From Lachnospiraceae bacterium (GTDB taxonomy: Bacteria > Bacillota > Clostridia > Lachnospirales > Lachnospiraceae), in assembly GCA_017395635.1 (NCBI GenBank), contig JAFQOE010000054.1:1-32955 (forward strand): a DNA stretch of 32,955 nt, given 5' to 3'. Within the stretch, counting starts at the first letter, position 1; each line of letters opens with the position of its first letter. The notes beneath the pieces were generated by a model. The model made no database searches. It had not been told where the DNA came from and was given only the letters and a program-made list of their open reading frames with translations. Made by a program: the position numbers and the translations under genes. Positions 24,214 to 32,955 of this stretch are shown here, piece after piece.

Positions 24214-24411
24214 TTACTTACCAGCCATCTGGTTCATCTGAGCCTCTACCAACTTCTTTGTCATCTGACCACCAACTGAACCAGTCTCTCTTGAAGTCAA
24301 ATCACCATTGTAACCATCCTTTAATGATACACCTACTTCAGATGCACACTCCATTTTGAATCTGTTCATAGCCTCAGACTTTTTGCTTGAATTGTTTGAA
24401 TTGTTTGACAT
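24214..24411 (-). CDS. Alpha/beta-type small acid-soluble spore protein
   Basis: 65 residues from ATG 24411, with GGAGG 8 bases before it; a TTG at 24426 overlaps that site and is unlikely. Residues 17-60 match the family: NRFKMECASEVGV, then YNGDLTSRETGSVGGQMTKKLVE. The proteins coat spore DNA and protect it from UV and heat, and a GPR-type protease cuts within the first conserved segment (KMECASEVGV) at germination. It marks the organism as a spore former or of spore-forming descent. It would be expected under forespore sigma-G control; no clear sigma-G promoter could be read. Confidence 0.93.
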   Translation of the reverse strand: MSNNSNNSSKKSEAMNRFKMECASEVGVSLKDGYNGDLTSRETGSVGGQMTKKLVEAQMNQMAGK

Positions 24412-24424
24412 AACAGTTCCCTCC

Positions 24425-24470
24425 AAATAATATTTTATTAAGACATCTTAATGTCTTGATAATATTATTT
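24425..24470 (-). promoter_or_regulatory. Leader hairpin abutting the SASP ribosome-binding site
   Basis: AAATAATATT (24425-24434) pairs with AATATTATTT (24461-24470), and AAGACAT with ATGTCTT further in, with a small internal loop and a CTTA apex. On the minus strand the foot of this hairpin is directly followed by GGAGG of the spore protein gene. It could influence access of ribosomes. Confidence 0.5.
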
Positions 24471-24517
24471 GCAGGGAACTTGATTTTATTAAGGTAAATA
24501 TTAACTTTTATTAAATA

Positions 24518-27500
24518 TTAATCATGCAACTTCTTTCGAAGAACCACAAACCCACCAATCGATACACTCATAATCACAAACAGCATTGCAATCGGGGTAG
24601 CATCACCCGTCTTAGCGGATCCTGAACTCTTCAAAGAACCTACTGACGAACCACCACTAGAAGCCGGTTTCTTATTATTTTCCTTTTTATTATCTTCTTT
24701 TTTATTATCTTCTTTTTCGTTATCCTTTGGCTTTTCTGTAGTAGGTTCATCTTTACCTGGTTCCTTACTACTATCTCCTACAGGTTTATTAATCGCACCA
24801 TTATCAGAAGGATCTAATGTTCCATCCTTAATCTCTTCTGTTGTAGGTTCTTGTTCCGGTTCTGGTTCAGGTTCCTTATCCGGATTATACAATACTGCAT
24901 AAGTTGAAAACTGAGTTGTAGTAATTGTATATGTAGAAGGATTATTATCCTGATCTACTAAATATGCTCCAGTAAACGTGTCACCATCCTTATGAATGCG
25001 AACCACTTCCAAACCAGACTTGTTAGCTAAATCTCCTAACGGAATTGTTACAGAAACATTCGCACCACCACTTAGCTTTGTTACTTGCGAACGATTCACA
25101 TTACCATTCTCATCTGTAGTAATCTTATATAATGATAAATCAAGATATGCACCAACAATCTTATCCTTATTCGAAGTTGCTGCGTACATTGCTGAAATTT
25201 CTTCCGCCGAAACATCAGAAATTCTCATAAGTGTTGCGTACAGTTTGTACTCAACTGTTCCCACACCATCTTCTACCAACTCCTTATCCTCATCCGTATA
25301 ATTTATTTCATCATAGAATAAAGAATCAAGATTACCAGCTGTAACATCCGGAGTCTCATCTGTTGTAACAACAACGGATGTATTTTTACCTGATAGAATC
25401 AAATCAAGAGTATTCGTTTCCGGATAAATAACTCTACCTTCACGAATTAATACTCTGGCAGTTTTTGTATACACTCCATCTGTCGCTACTACACTATAAT
25501 TACCATCCGGAACATTCGTAAATGCAAATGTATTGCTGACACTTGTATCTACTTCAAATGCACGAACACATGAATTACCGGCAAACAAACCAACTGTAAT
25601 TGCTGCATCTCTTCCATCTGCATATCTTGTTGTTCCTGAAATTGTAATACCCATTTCACCATCTGCTAACGTTCTAAAATATCCAACATATTCTAAAACC
25701 TCATCGCCTTCTGAAATTGCAATTACTTTATATACATAATTGGTACCATTCTCCAAATTATTAATAACCGCTGATATAGACATATTACCTGTTGCCTCAT
25801 CCAATATAGGGAGTGCCTCTGTTTCTATATAAGTTGTGGCATCAAACTTACGATATAATATGCTAGCTGACTTAATATTATAAGTACCTTTGACTACGCG
25901 AGCACCTACGGTTGCTGCCGTTGGTGAAATATTCTTAACCGCATTTACCTTCATGCTCATCGGTTTAAACGTCGGTGCTTCTACATAATTACCAGCAATA
26001 TCTTGTGCTTTAATTGAATAATTTCCAACTTCTGTAATATTAAAACTTCCAACATAACCCGAACCATCTTCAAGCGCTGTAATTTGTGCTGTAACCGGAT
26101 GTGAACCATTAAACACTTGAATCTTTTCACCATTTACACCACTGGTAGCATCTTTTACCGTAAAGTTCACCACTAATGAATTGTCCGAACCTTTCTGAAG
26201 CGCATATTCAATCGTAGGTTCAACGGAATCCACCTGAATTTCATAAATATGTCCTTCTTCTTCCGGTAATGTACATGCTATACCTGTTGCACTTTTACTC
26301 CATACTTTTAACTGATACACACCATCAGAAAGTGAAATCTCTTCTGTTGCATTCTCACTATCAATTGTAGTAACATGCATAGAAGTTTCTCCATCTTTCC
26401 ATAATTGATACATTGTATCAACCGGCATTTTATCTACCATTGTCTCTCTTACATTGGTAATATATGCTTTTACTTCCTTCTCGGTAACCCATCCATTCTC
26501 ATTCGCTTCAGGCGTGAATGTAACAGTTGGACAATCCGGAATCTCATCGGATACCTTGTCTAATACAATATTTTCTGAAGTATATACATTACCTGCTTTA
26601 TCTGCAACTTCAATTATATAAACACCTTGCTCTGTTGTCTGAATGTAACAATACGAAGTAGTAAACCCATCTTCATTCTGCTTCACTTCTTTTACAACAT
26701 GTTGAATCATCTCACCCGTTTTCGCATCTTTTACGTTGATATATCTTATCCCACTCAACGTATCGTATGCATTAAAAGTAAGTGTTACTTCTTTCTGATA
26801 TGAATCATATCCATCATCAATTGTAACTTCCGGTTTCACATCATCCACCTTAAAGGATATTGGTGTTGATTCCAATGATTTGTTACCTGCCTTATCTATT
26901 ACATATGCAGATACTGTATACCATCCACCTTCCTTTGGAGCAAAAGCATCTACATTAATTGGAAGAGATGTGTTCACCGTCAATTTTTCTGTTGCCAATT
27001 CTTCTACATATTCTTCATCATTAACAAGCCATATAACACTTGTAATTGGTGATGTAGTATCTGAAGCAGACAGATATGCTTTCACATTACCAAAATAAGT
27101 TTCCAAATCTTTTCCAGTAATCGTAATTCCGTCCGTTGAACTTGTACCACCTGATTTGATTACAATTGATATTTCAGGAGCTGTTTTTTCAACAATCCAT
27201 TCATCACCTTCACTGACTAAATTCATAAGTTCCGATTTATTTCCGGCACCATCAATAGCATAGAACTGAATTCCACCCTTTTTGTCCATCAAATCTTTAA
27301 CCGGAATGGTAAAAGTAAATACCGCTTCACCTTCCGACAAGCTGGAATATCCAATTTCTTGTCCTCTTGTACCCTGTGCATCCGTCAAACTACCAGACAA
27401 AGAATATACTAATTTTCTTGGATTTGATGCAGCATCCTCATATGTTACTTTAAATGTAATAGATTTATTAAAATAATGGCCAAGACTAACCTGTCCGCCT

Positions 27501-30229
27501 ACAGCAGGGAAAAACAATCCATTACCAGGAGTTGTACCATCTTCAATCACTTCACATTTGACATATGTAGGTTTTGTCAAGTCCACATCAATTGTAATCG
27601 TTTTAAAAGCCGTATATGCATTTGTTACAGAATCATACAACTGGAATGTAATCTTATTCCCTTGTGTATTCTCTTCTGTCAGAAGAATTTCATTACCAAA
27701 CTCTTTACCGCCTTCAATACGAATAGAATCATAACCACAACCATCCTTTGGAGCAATTGTGGAATTCTCTCCATACCATCCAGTCTCCTCATTCTGTCCG
27801 GTTGTTATGTATCGATCATCTGCAGATTCCAAGCGAACCTTAAATGTTCCTACATTTTGATAGTCAAATCCAAACTTATAATTGGCATCCTTTGTCTCTG
27901 CAGGAATAATACGATACACAACATCCCTATTTGTTGTAAGACCAGAATCATCACGAGGATTATCTGTAACCAACGTAATAAGATCATTCAATTTTGCTTT
28001 GTCTTCAGGTAGCAAGCCTTCATCTTCCGGATCATCTACCGGCATCTCTACTGCTATGAATTCCGGATTCGCTTCGCCAGCACGAATATAATCATTGCTA
28101 GTCATTTCTATTCCATTCACTGCAGCATAAGTTCTAACAGTCACTTTACGCTGATTAATTTGACCATCCACCTCAAGTTTGCCATTTTCATCAAAAATAA
28201 TCCTATAATTACGAACAAGATCGCCTACTTTGTCGCTCTTTAACCAATTACTAGAAGGTGTAAGTATTACTTTTTGAGCCCCAGCATTGGCAGCTGCAAA
28301 CTGACTCGATTCAACAATAACTGAAACCCCCGAAATATTCGTCGGAATTTCACCTTGAAAATCACAATCTATAGTTCCATCATATGTTTTTGTAAGTGTG
28401 TTAATTCCACTAGTATCTAATATCAAATTACAAGGATTTACTATAATCGTTAGTGTATCTTCCGATACTTCTTCTTCTCCACCTGCTACTGTATCTGTTA
28501 TTCTAATATCAGCGTATAAAGTAATAACTCCTGTAAGTCCACCCTCTATTATACTAACTATAATCGAGTTTCCATTCCCATCATCAATTGATAATCCATA
28601 ATTAGCAGGATCAACAGTAGATCCACCATCCGTTATATTAATCACTTCATATTTGAAAGTTTTAGAAGTGGAAGTATTGTTAACATATTTGGCAGTTATA
28701 ACTTCCGGTTCCTTCTGTGTGCTTCTGTATTCATATGTAACCACATCCTTTATTAATTCCAATCCAACATATCTATAATAAGGATATAATACAGCAGTAC
28801 TACCTTTTTCCCAACACTCCACATATGCATAATGTTGCAAATCAGATACGGTTGATACATGTTTGGTGCCTAACTCTTCTTTTGGAATCTGAATGCCGTT
28901 ACTAGTCTGCCATCCGGCAAAAACATATCCTTCTTTTTCCGCCACTTCAATATCAGAACGGATAAGGTCCGAACTGTCTGTTCCATTGTAAGTTACTGTC
29001 TGTGTAATCAAATCTACCCCATTCTCTTCCGTAGCATACGAAATTTCATATTGTTTTGCTTCCCATTTGAGTACGACACTCTGTTGATAAGTATTGCCAC
29101 TTAAAGAAACATTTAGATTACCATCTGCATCCAAAATAGCCGATACACCACTACTGCTTTCAGCGATATCAATACCAACTAATTGATATCCTGTTCTTGC
29201 AATATTGGTAATAGTAAAAGAACCGTTATAATCATCTCCAGTCTTAGTTGCTGAAACAGCAAAAATTCCTGATGCCGGTGTTTCCTCACTAGCACTTGTG
29301 ACCTTATAAGTAACATCTCCCTCAACCGAACCCGGATTAATGGATACTCTGTAATTCTTGACATTACCTTTAGCGTATATCCAAATCAATCCACTAGAAT
29401 CCGGTGCAGGAAGATTATTCGGATTCACTTCTGTCGTACCATCTGCCGAAGTATACCATCCTGCATATTCAAGATACTGACCTTTATTCAATGTTGTATT
29501 ATTTTCCAAAGCTAAGTCTGCATTAGCTCTCCAATCCACATTTTCCATGTAATACAATCCATCATCTGGATTTTTCACTGCATTACAAGTATACACTTCA
29601 ACCAAAGATCCCGATACTCCAGCTATCTCACGACCAACAAATTTAACAGTTACCGTTTCTGCTATAGCATCTGTCTCCGGATCAGTCATCTCATCCATAT
29701 ACACCGGAACATCATCTTGTGACTCTGTTGTGTTATCCTCTACATAAACATCATCCTCAATATCAGTAACACTATCTCCGGTTATTTCAGTACCAGCTTC
29801 TCCCGGTGAAGTTTCCAAGTCCGTAGTCCCCTCTTCCGATGAACTATTCGACTCGTTTGCAGGTTCCTCTGTTACAGCTTCTGTATTCTTTTCTGAATCC
29901 ACAAGAACACCATCTGTTGACTCCTGTAACATTGCACTGTCATCCACCAATCCCTCTCCACTTTGGGATTGTAATTCTTGTTGCTCTTGCATTGTCTCTT
30001 CCGTATCTACCAATGCTGTCGCGGATGAAGTCAAGAAATATGACTGAGACACTAACATAACCAACACCATGACAACTGCTACAATACGTTTCCCTGCACC
30101 TGTACTCCATGAAAAGAAATAGCTAAATACACTAACCAATGCTACTAATGCCAGTACCGGATAAGTTAGTATCTTATGTTTCTTTGCTACTCCCAATAAT
30201 TTTTCAATTAGTCTGTTTTTTGCATTCAT
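24518..30229 (-). CDS. Giant multi-domain cell-surface protein with degenerate sortase signal
   Basis: About 1903 residues from ATG 30229 (GAGGTG upstream); the frame is open to 30337, but that part has no ribosome-binding site. The N-terminus has two hydrophobic segments (about 19-39 and 47-68), the second like a signal peptide ending near SSATA. An acidic Thr/Glu linker follows (about 70-200). Domain-like parts in order: AGWYTSADGT and AGWQTSNG segments of InlB/Flg_new-type repeats, a YDG-type segment (LTKTYDGTIDCDF), several Ig-like modules with DKAGN and DIAGN motifs, a fibronectin III-like part (ENGTNYVYKVIAIS) and a carboxypeptidase-regulatory-like fold (FTNVPDGNYSVVATDG). The end is a Pro/Glu and Lys/Asn-rich wall-spanning stretch, then AKTGDATP, a membrane segment and RKKLHD. 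It is probably a wall-anchored adhesin. Confidence 0.88.
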   Translation of the reverse strand: MNAKNRLIEKLLGVAKKHKILTYPVLALVALVSVFSYFFSWSTGAGKRIVAVVMVLVMLVSQSYFLTSSATALVDTEETMQEQQELQSQSGEGLVDDSAMLQESTDGVLVDSEKNTEAVTEEPANESNSSSEEGTTDLETSPGEAGTEITGDSVTDIEDDVYVEDNTTESQDDVPVYMDEMTDPETDAIAETVTVKFVGREIAGVSGSLVEVYTCNAVKNPDDGLYYMENVDWRANADLALENNTTLNKGQYLEYAGWYTSADGTTEVNPNNLPAPDSSGLIWIYAKGNVKNYRVSINPGSVEGDVTYKVTSASEETPASGIFAVSATKTGDDYNGSFTITNIARTGYQLVGIDIAESSSGVSAILDADGNLNVSLSGNTYQQSVVLKWEAKQYEISYATEENGVDLITQTVTYNGTDSSDLIRSDIEVAEKEGYVFAGWQTSNGIQIPKEELGTKHVSTVSDLQHYAYVECWEKGSTAVLYPYYRYVGLELIKDVVTYEYRSTQKEPEVITAKYVNNTSTSKTFKYEVINITDGGSTVDPANYGLSIDDGNGNSIIVSIIEGGLTGVITLYADIRITDTVAGGEEEVSEDTLTIIVNPCNLILDTSGINTLTKTYDGTIDCDFQGEIPTNISGVSVIVESSQFAAANAGAQKVILTPSSNWLKSDKVGDLVRNYRIIFDENGKLEVDGQINQRKVTVRTYAAVNGIEMTSNDYIRAGEANPEFIAVEMPVDDPEDEGLLPEDKAKLNDLITLVTDNPRDDSGLTTNRDVVYRIIPAETKDANYKFGFDYQNVGTFKVRLESADDRYITTGQNEETGWYGENSTIAPKDGCGYDSIRIEGGKEFGNEILLTEENTQGNKITFQLYDSVTNAYTAFKTITIDVDLTKPTYVKCEVIEDGTTPGNGLFFPAVGGQVSLGHYFNKSITFKVTYEDAASNPRKLVYSLSGSLTDAQGTRGQEIGYSSLSEGEAVFTFTIPVKDLMDKKGGIQFYAIDGAGNKSELMNLVSEGDEWIVEKTAPEISIVIKSGGTSSTDGITITGKDLETYFGNVKAYLSASDTTSPITSVIWLVNDEEYVEELATEKLTVNTSLPINVDAFAPKEGGWYTVSAYVIDKAGNKSLESTPISFKVDDVKPEVTIDDGYDSYQKEVTLTFNAYDTLSGIRYINVKDAKTGEMIQHVVKEVKQNEDGFTTSYCYIQTTEQGVYIIEVADKAGNVYTSENIVLDKVSDEIPDCPTVTFTPEANENGWVTEKEVKAYITNVRETMVDKMPVDTMYQLWKDGETSMHVTTIDSENATEEISLSDGVYQLKVWSKSATGIACTLPEEEGHIYEIQVDSVEPTIEYALQKGSDNSLVVNFTVKDATSGVNGEKIQVFNGSHPVTAQITALEDGSGYVGSFNITEVGNYSIKAQDIAGNYVEAPTFKPMSMKVNAVKNISPTAATVGARVVKGTYNIKSASILYRKFDATTYIETEALPILDEATGNMSISAVINNLENGTNYVYKVIAISEGDEVLEYVGYFRTLADGEMGITISGTTRYADGRDAAITVGLFAGNSCVRAFEVDTSVSNTFAFTNVPDGNYSVVATDGVYTKTARVLIREGRVIYPETNTLDLILSGKNTSVVVTTDETPDVTAGNLDSLFYDEINYTDEDKELVEDGVGTVEYKLYATLMRISDVSAEEISAMYAATSNKDKIVGAYLDLSLYKITTDENGNVNRSQVTKLSGGANVSVTIPLGDLANKSGLEVVRIHKDGDTFTGAYLVDQDNNPSTYTITTTQFSTYAVLYNPDKEPEPEPEQEPTTEEIKDGTLDPSDNGAINKPVGDSSKEPGKDEPTTEKPKDNEKEDNKKEDNKKENNKKPASSGGSSVGSLKSSGSAKTGDATPIAMLFVIMSVSIGGFVVLRKKLHD

Positions 30230-30360
30230 CCCAATCACCTCGTATATAAAATATCTATATTGTAAATATATCGTCTGTTTTCGCATCTTTTTGAATACTA
30301 TTTCACAAAAAAAGTTCTTTTTTTGAAGAAAGAGCATAGTAATGCACAGTATTTGACATT

Positions 30361-30389
30361 AGTATACCATATGACTTGTAAAATGAAAA
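30361..30389 (-). promoter_or_regulatory. Surface protein promoter
   Basis: Minus-strand TTTTCA (complement of 30384-30389), 17-base spacer and TGG-TATACT (-10 is the complement of 30361-30366). It gives a leader of about 115-120 bases that contains the A/T hairpin. Confidence 0.5.
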
Positions 30390-30553
30390 GAATTTTTCGT
30401 GTTTTTTCACAACGTCTATTATTCATTTTTTATGTAAACACAACATCTTGGGTTTCCATCCAACAATCACACTATTATATCATTTTCATTGTACATACAA
30501 ATTTCGAGACTTTTTTACAACCTAATTATGGCTAAAATATAATGGTTTTCAAC

Positions 30554-30582
30554 TTGACCAAACAGCTTGCAAGTGCTACTAT
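30554..30582 (+). promoter_or_regulatory. ptb promoter
   Basis: TTGACC at 30554-30559, 17-base spacer and TGC-TACTAT (-10 at 30577-30582, with TG extension). The ptb ATG lies about 65 bases after the expected start. Confidence 0.65.
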
Positions 30583-30653
30583 AGTTTTTGGATTATTACA
30601 TTAAAGAAATAATATATTTCCAAAAACAAATTTTATTAATGAGGTGTACAAAC

Positions 30654-31568
30654 ATGACAAAGACTTTTGACGATTTACTAGCAAAGGTTGCTGCTTGCAG
30701 CACAAAGAAAGTTGCTGTTGCTGTTGCTCAGGACGATGCTGTTTTAGAGGCAGTTGCAGAAGCGAAAAAAAGAGGAATTGCTGATGCAATTTTAGTTGGT
30801 GATGCCGACAAAATTCAGACTGTTGCTGATTCTATCAATATGGATATTTCTGAATATGAAATTATTGATGTGAAAGAAGATTACGAAGCCGCTTTAACTG
30901 CAGTTAAACTCGTTCATGACGGCAAGGCTGACATGTACATGAAAGGCTTAATCGACACAAAGTCATTCTTGAAGAGTGTATTAGATAAAGAAGTTGGTCT
31001 CCGTACCGAAAAAACATTATCCCATGTATGTATCTTTGATATCGAAGGACATGATGGATTATTATTCTTAAGCGATGTTGCATTTATTCCTTACCCTGAT
31101 TTGGAAGCAAAGGCTAATATCATTCGCAACACTGTTGAGATTGCACATGCATGTGGAATCGAATGCCCTAAGGTTGCTCCTCTTGCTGCCGTCGAAGTTG
31201 TTAATCCTAAGATGCCTGTTACCGTAGAAGCTGCTGAACTTACAAAGATGAACGAAGAAGGTCAGATTACCGGTTGTATCGTAGACGGACCATTATCTTA
31301 TGACCTTGCAATCGATCCGGAAGCTGCTAAACACAAAGGTGCCACAGACCGTAAGATTGTTGGCGATGCTGATATCTTATTGTTCCCAGACATCCACGCA
31401 GGTAACATTACATACAAAGCACTTGTTCACAATGCAAAAGTTGTTAACGGAAACATTTTAACAGGAACAAAAGCTCCTGTTATCTTGACATCTCGTTCAG
31501 ACGACTTTGAAACCAAGGTTAATTCCATTGCTGTTGGTGCCGTTGTTGCCGAAGCCATGAGCAAATAA
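30654..31568 (+). CDS. ptb: Phosphate butyryltransferase
   Basis: 304 residues from ATG 30654, with GAGGTG 7 bases upstream; the longer open frame has no ribosome-binding site. It belongs to the PTA/PTB family: AEAKKRGIADAILVGD near the front, KADMYMKGLIDTKSFLKSVL, and the C-terminal GDADILLFPDIHAGNITYKA typical of the family. It exchanges CoA of butyryl-CoA for phosphate, giving butyryl phosphate for the kinase encoded next. Phosphotransacetylase is a relative, but the buk partner and length favour Ptb. Confidence 0.92.
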   Translation: MTKTFDDLLAKVAACSTKKVAVAVAQDDAVLEAVAEAKKRGIADAILVGDADKIQTVADSINMDISEYEIIDVKEDYEAALTAVKLVHDGKADMYMKGLIDTKSFLKSVLDKEVGLRTEKTLSHVCIFDIEGHDGLLFLSDVAFIPYPDLEAKANIIRNTVEIAHACGIECPKVAPLAAVEVVNPKMPVTVEAAELTKMNEEGQITGCIVDGPLSYDLAIDPEAAKHKGATDRKIVGDADILLFPDIHAGNITYKALVHNAKVVNGNILTGTKAPVILTSRSDDFETKVNSIAVGAVVAEAMSK

Positions 31569-31584
31569 ATAGGTTGATTGATAC

Positions 31585-31646
31585 GGCTGTTATACATTTT
31601 GTATGACAGCCTCAATTCATAAAAGGATTTTATAGCACTAGCTATA
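31585..31646 (+). repeat. Two hairpins between ptb and buk
   Basis: GGCTGTTATACA (31585-31596) pairs with TGTATGACAGCC (31600-31611), 12 bp with one T-G pair and a 3-base loop. TATAGC-ACTA-GCTATA (31631-31646) follows. Neither has a good U-tract. They may set the ratio of ptb to buk message by partial termination or RNA processing. TACAAATAATT occurs twice further on (31654 and 31709). Confidence 0.45.
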
Positions 31647-31741
31647 AGGCTTGTACAAATAATTGTAATTATACAGATCCTATCCAAAAATGCTTGGTTC
31701 TGAACAATTACAAATAATTATTAAATTAGGAGGATATACTA

Positions 31742-32812
31742 ATGGCTTACACAATTTTAATTATCAATCCAGGTTCTACTTCTACAAAAATCGGTGTATA
31801 TGAGGATGAGAACCAGATTTTCGAGGAGACTTTAAGACACCCAACAGAAGAAATTGCAAAATACTCTTCTATCATCGATCAGAAGGACTTCCGTAAAGAC
31901 GTAATCTTAGATGTATTGAAAGAGAAGAACTTTGACATTAAAACTCTTGACGTTGTAGTTGGTCGTGGAGGTTTGTTAAAGCCAATTCCTGGTGGTACCT
32001 ATGCTGTAACAGAAGATTTATTAAACGATCTTAAGATTGGCAAACAGGGACAACACGCATCTAACCTTGGTGGTATCTTAGCAAAGGAAATCGGCGATGA
32101 AGTTGGTGTTCCAGCATATATTGTAGACCCAGTCGTTGTAGATGAATTAGAACCGGTTGCCAGATATTCCGGTATGCCTGAACTTCCAAGAAGAAGTATT
32201 TTCCACGCATTGAACCAAAAAGCTGTTGCAAAACGTTACGCAAAAGAAATCGGCAAGTCTTACGACGAGCTTAACTTAATCGTAATCCATATGGGTGGTG
32301 GTGTATCTGTAGGTGCCCACAAGTGTGGTAAGATTGTCGATGTTAATAATATATTAGATGGCGAAGGTGCATTCTCACCAGAACGTGCCGGTACTGTTCC
32401 GGTTGGTGATTTGATTAAGCTTTGCTACTCTGGAAAATACGAAGAAAAAGAAATCTATAAAAAGATTTGTGGTAACGGTGGTTTCAATGGTTATCTCGGA
32501 ACCAATGATATGCGCGATGTAAAGAAGCTTGCTTTAGTAGATGGCGACGAGAACGCTTTAGGTGTATACGAGGCATTCCACTATCAACTCGCTAAAGATG
32601 CTGGTGCTATGGCAGCTGTATTAGGTGGTAAGGTTGACCAGATTATCTGTACTGGTGGTATTGCTTACAACACCGAAACAATCGACAGATTAAAGGAAAG
32701 ACTTGAATTCATCGCACCATTTACTGTATATCCTGGTGAAGATGAATTATTGGCTCTTGCTCAGGGTGCAATCCGTGTATTAAATGGTGAAGAAACTGCA
32801 ATGGAATATTAA
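31742..32812 (+). CDS. buk: Butyrate kinase
   Basis: 356 residues, the usual length. ASKHA kinase motifs: phosphate 1 [16 protein letters not shown] at the N-terminus, [16 protein letters not shown], phosphate 2 [17 protein letters not shown], and the adenosine motif ICTGGIAYN near the end. It transfers phosphate from butyryl phosphate to ADP, giving butyrate and ATP. AGGAGG lies 7 bases before the ATG. With ptb it forms the kinase route of butyrate formation rather than the butyryl-CoA:acetate CoA-transferase route. Confidence 0.95.
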   Translation: MAYTILIINPGSTSTKIGVYEDENQIFEETLRHPTEEIAKYSSIIDQKDFRKDVILDVLKEKNFDIKTLDVVVGRGGLLKPIPGGTYAVTEDLLNDLKIGKQGQHASNLGGILAKEIGDEVGVPAYIVDPVVVDELEPVARYSGMPELPRRSIFHALNQKAVAKRYAKEIGKSYDELNLIVIHMGGGVSVGAHKCGKIVDVNNILDGEGAFSPERAGTVPVGDLIKLCYSGKYEEKEIYKKICGNGGFNGYLGTNDMRDVKKLALVDGDENALGVYEAFHYQLAKDAGAMAAVLGGKVDQIICTGGIAYNTETIDRLKERLEFIAPFTVYPGEDELLALAQGAIRVLNGEETAMEY

Positions 32813-32955
32813 ACAAATTCTAGTTTGTAGAAATCTCCCTGACTTTTGAAAACGACGAAAAATCCTGTTGGGATTGTGAAAGAACACATATAAAACAATA
32901 TGAAATTTGCTCGACTCTACGAATATAAGATTTGATAAGTGGTTCCGATAATATA

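Larger units (their letters stand above)
30230..30653. other. Divergent control region between the surface protein gene and ptb
   Basis: 424 bases without a gene. On the minus strand it holds an extended -10 promoter (30361-30389) and a second TGA-TATAAT box further upstream. A poly-A/poly-T hairpin AAAAAAAG-TT-CTTTTTTT (30307-30324) lies in the long leader of the surface protein. On the plus strand it has the ptb promoter (30554-30582). Confidence 0.6.

Noticed and set aside
27476..28012. 178-codon plus-strand frame inside the giant surface protein gene
   Set aside because: It is opposite a well-supported coding frame, has no ribosome-binding site and a composition typical of an antisense shadow. 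The same applies to the shorter frames opposite prfA, lon, clpX, tig and the malic enzyme gene.
30588..30653. Longer N-terminus for Ptb
   Set aside because: The added 22 residues are out of family, and the GAGGTG site points to the ATG at 30654.
32813..32955. Terminator or regulatory RNA after buk
   Set aside because: Only a small ACAAA/TTTGT repeat near the stop is seen, without a stable stem or U-tract; nothing can be supported in this last stretch.

Overview
The window looks like a chromosomal segment of a low-GC, spore-forming Firmicute, most likely of the family Lachnospiraceae. Three things point there: the rho-rpmE-yqhQ-prmC-prfA and tig-clpP-clpX-lon-ysxC gene orders, an alpha/beta-type small acid-soluble spore protein, and a ptb-buk pair for the terminal steps of butyrate formation. 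A Coprococcus-like gut butyrate producer would fit, but the genus is inference only. No rRNA, tRNA or CRISPR array was seen.

Layout. Positions 1-3.6 kb hold small accessory modules on the minus strand: an sdpRI-like ArsR repressor plus SdpI immunity-type membrane protein behind two palindromes, a 54-residue membrane peptide, a lipoprotein hydrolase and a phd-doc toxin-antitoxin pair. An IS30-family element (about 3660-5560) follows. It has an unusual Cys-rich transposase, a small coiled-coil companion ORF and long direct repeats at its borders.

From 5.6 to 9.8 kb lies the least explained part: an AT-rich minus-strand cassette of about seven genes. It has a candidate promoter (near 9800) and a U-tract terminator (near 5610-5644). 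The order is a zinc-finger protein, a small zinc-ribbon ORF with an in-frame TGA exactly where a fourth cysteine is expected, a membrane protein, a small soluble protein, a membrane protein split by a -1 frame change at a slippery A-AAT-TTT heptamer, a lipoprotein and a 53-residue peptide, followed by a degenerate short-repeat array. None has a function I can name. Either the operon is decaying in two places or two genes are recoded.

From 9.9 to 24.4 kb is housekeeping. PrmC methylates the GGQ glutamine of the RF1 encoded next to it. YqhQ, L31 and Rho precede them. Divergent from rho is a malic enzyme with a DUF4364 regulator. The proteostasis cluster comprises trigger factor, ClpP, ClpX, Lon and YsxC. 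A spore DNA-binding protein follows.

From 24.5 to 30.2 kb is a roughly 1900-residue multi-domain surface protein with a degenerate sortase signal. Divergent from it, ptb and buk convert butyryl-CoA to butyrate with ATP formation. The window ends 143 bases after buk.
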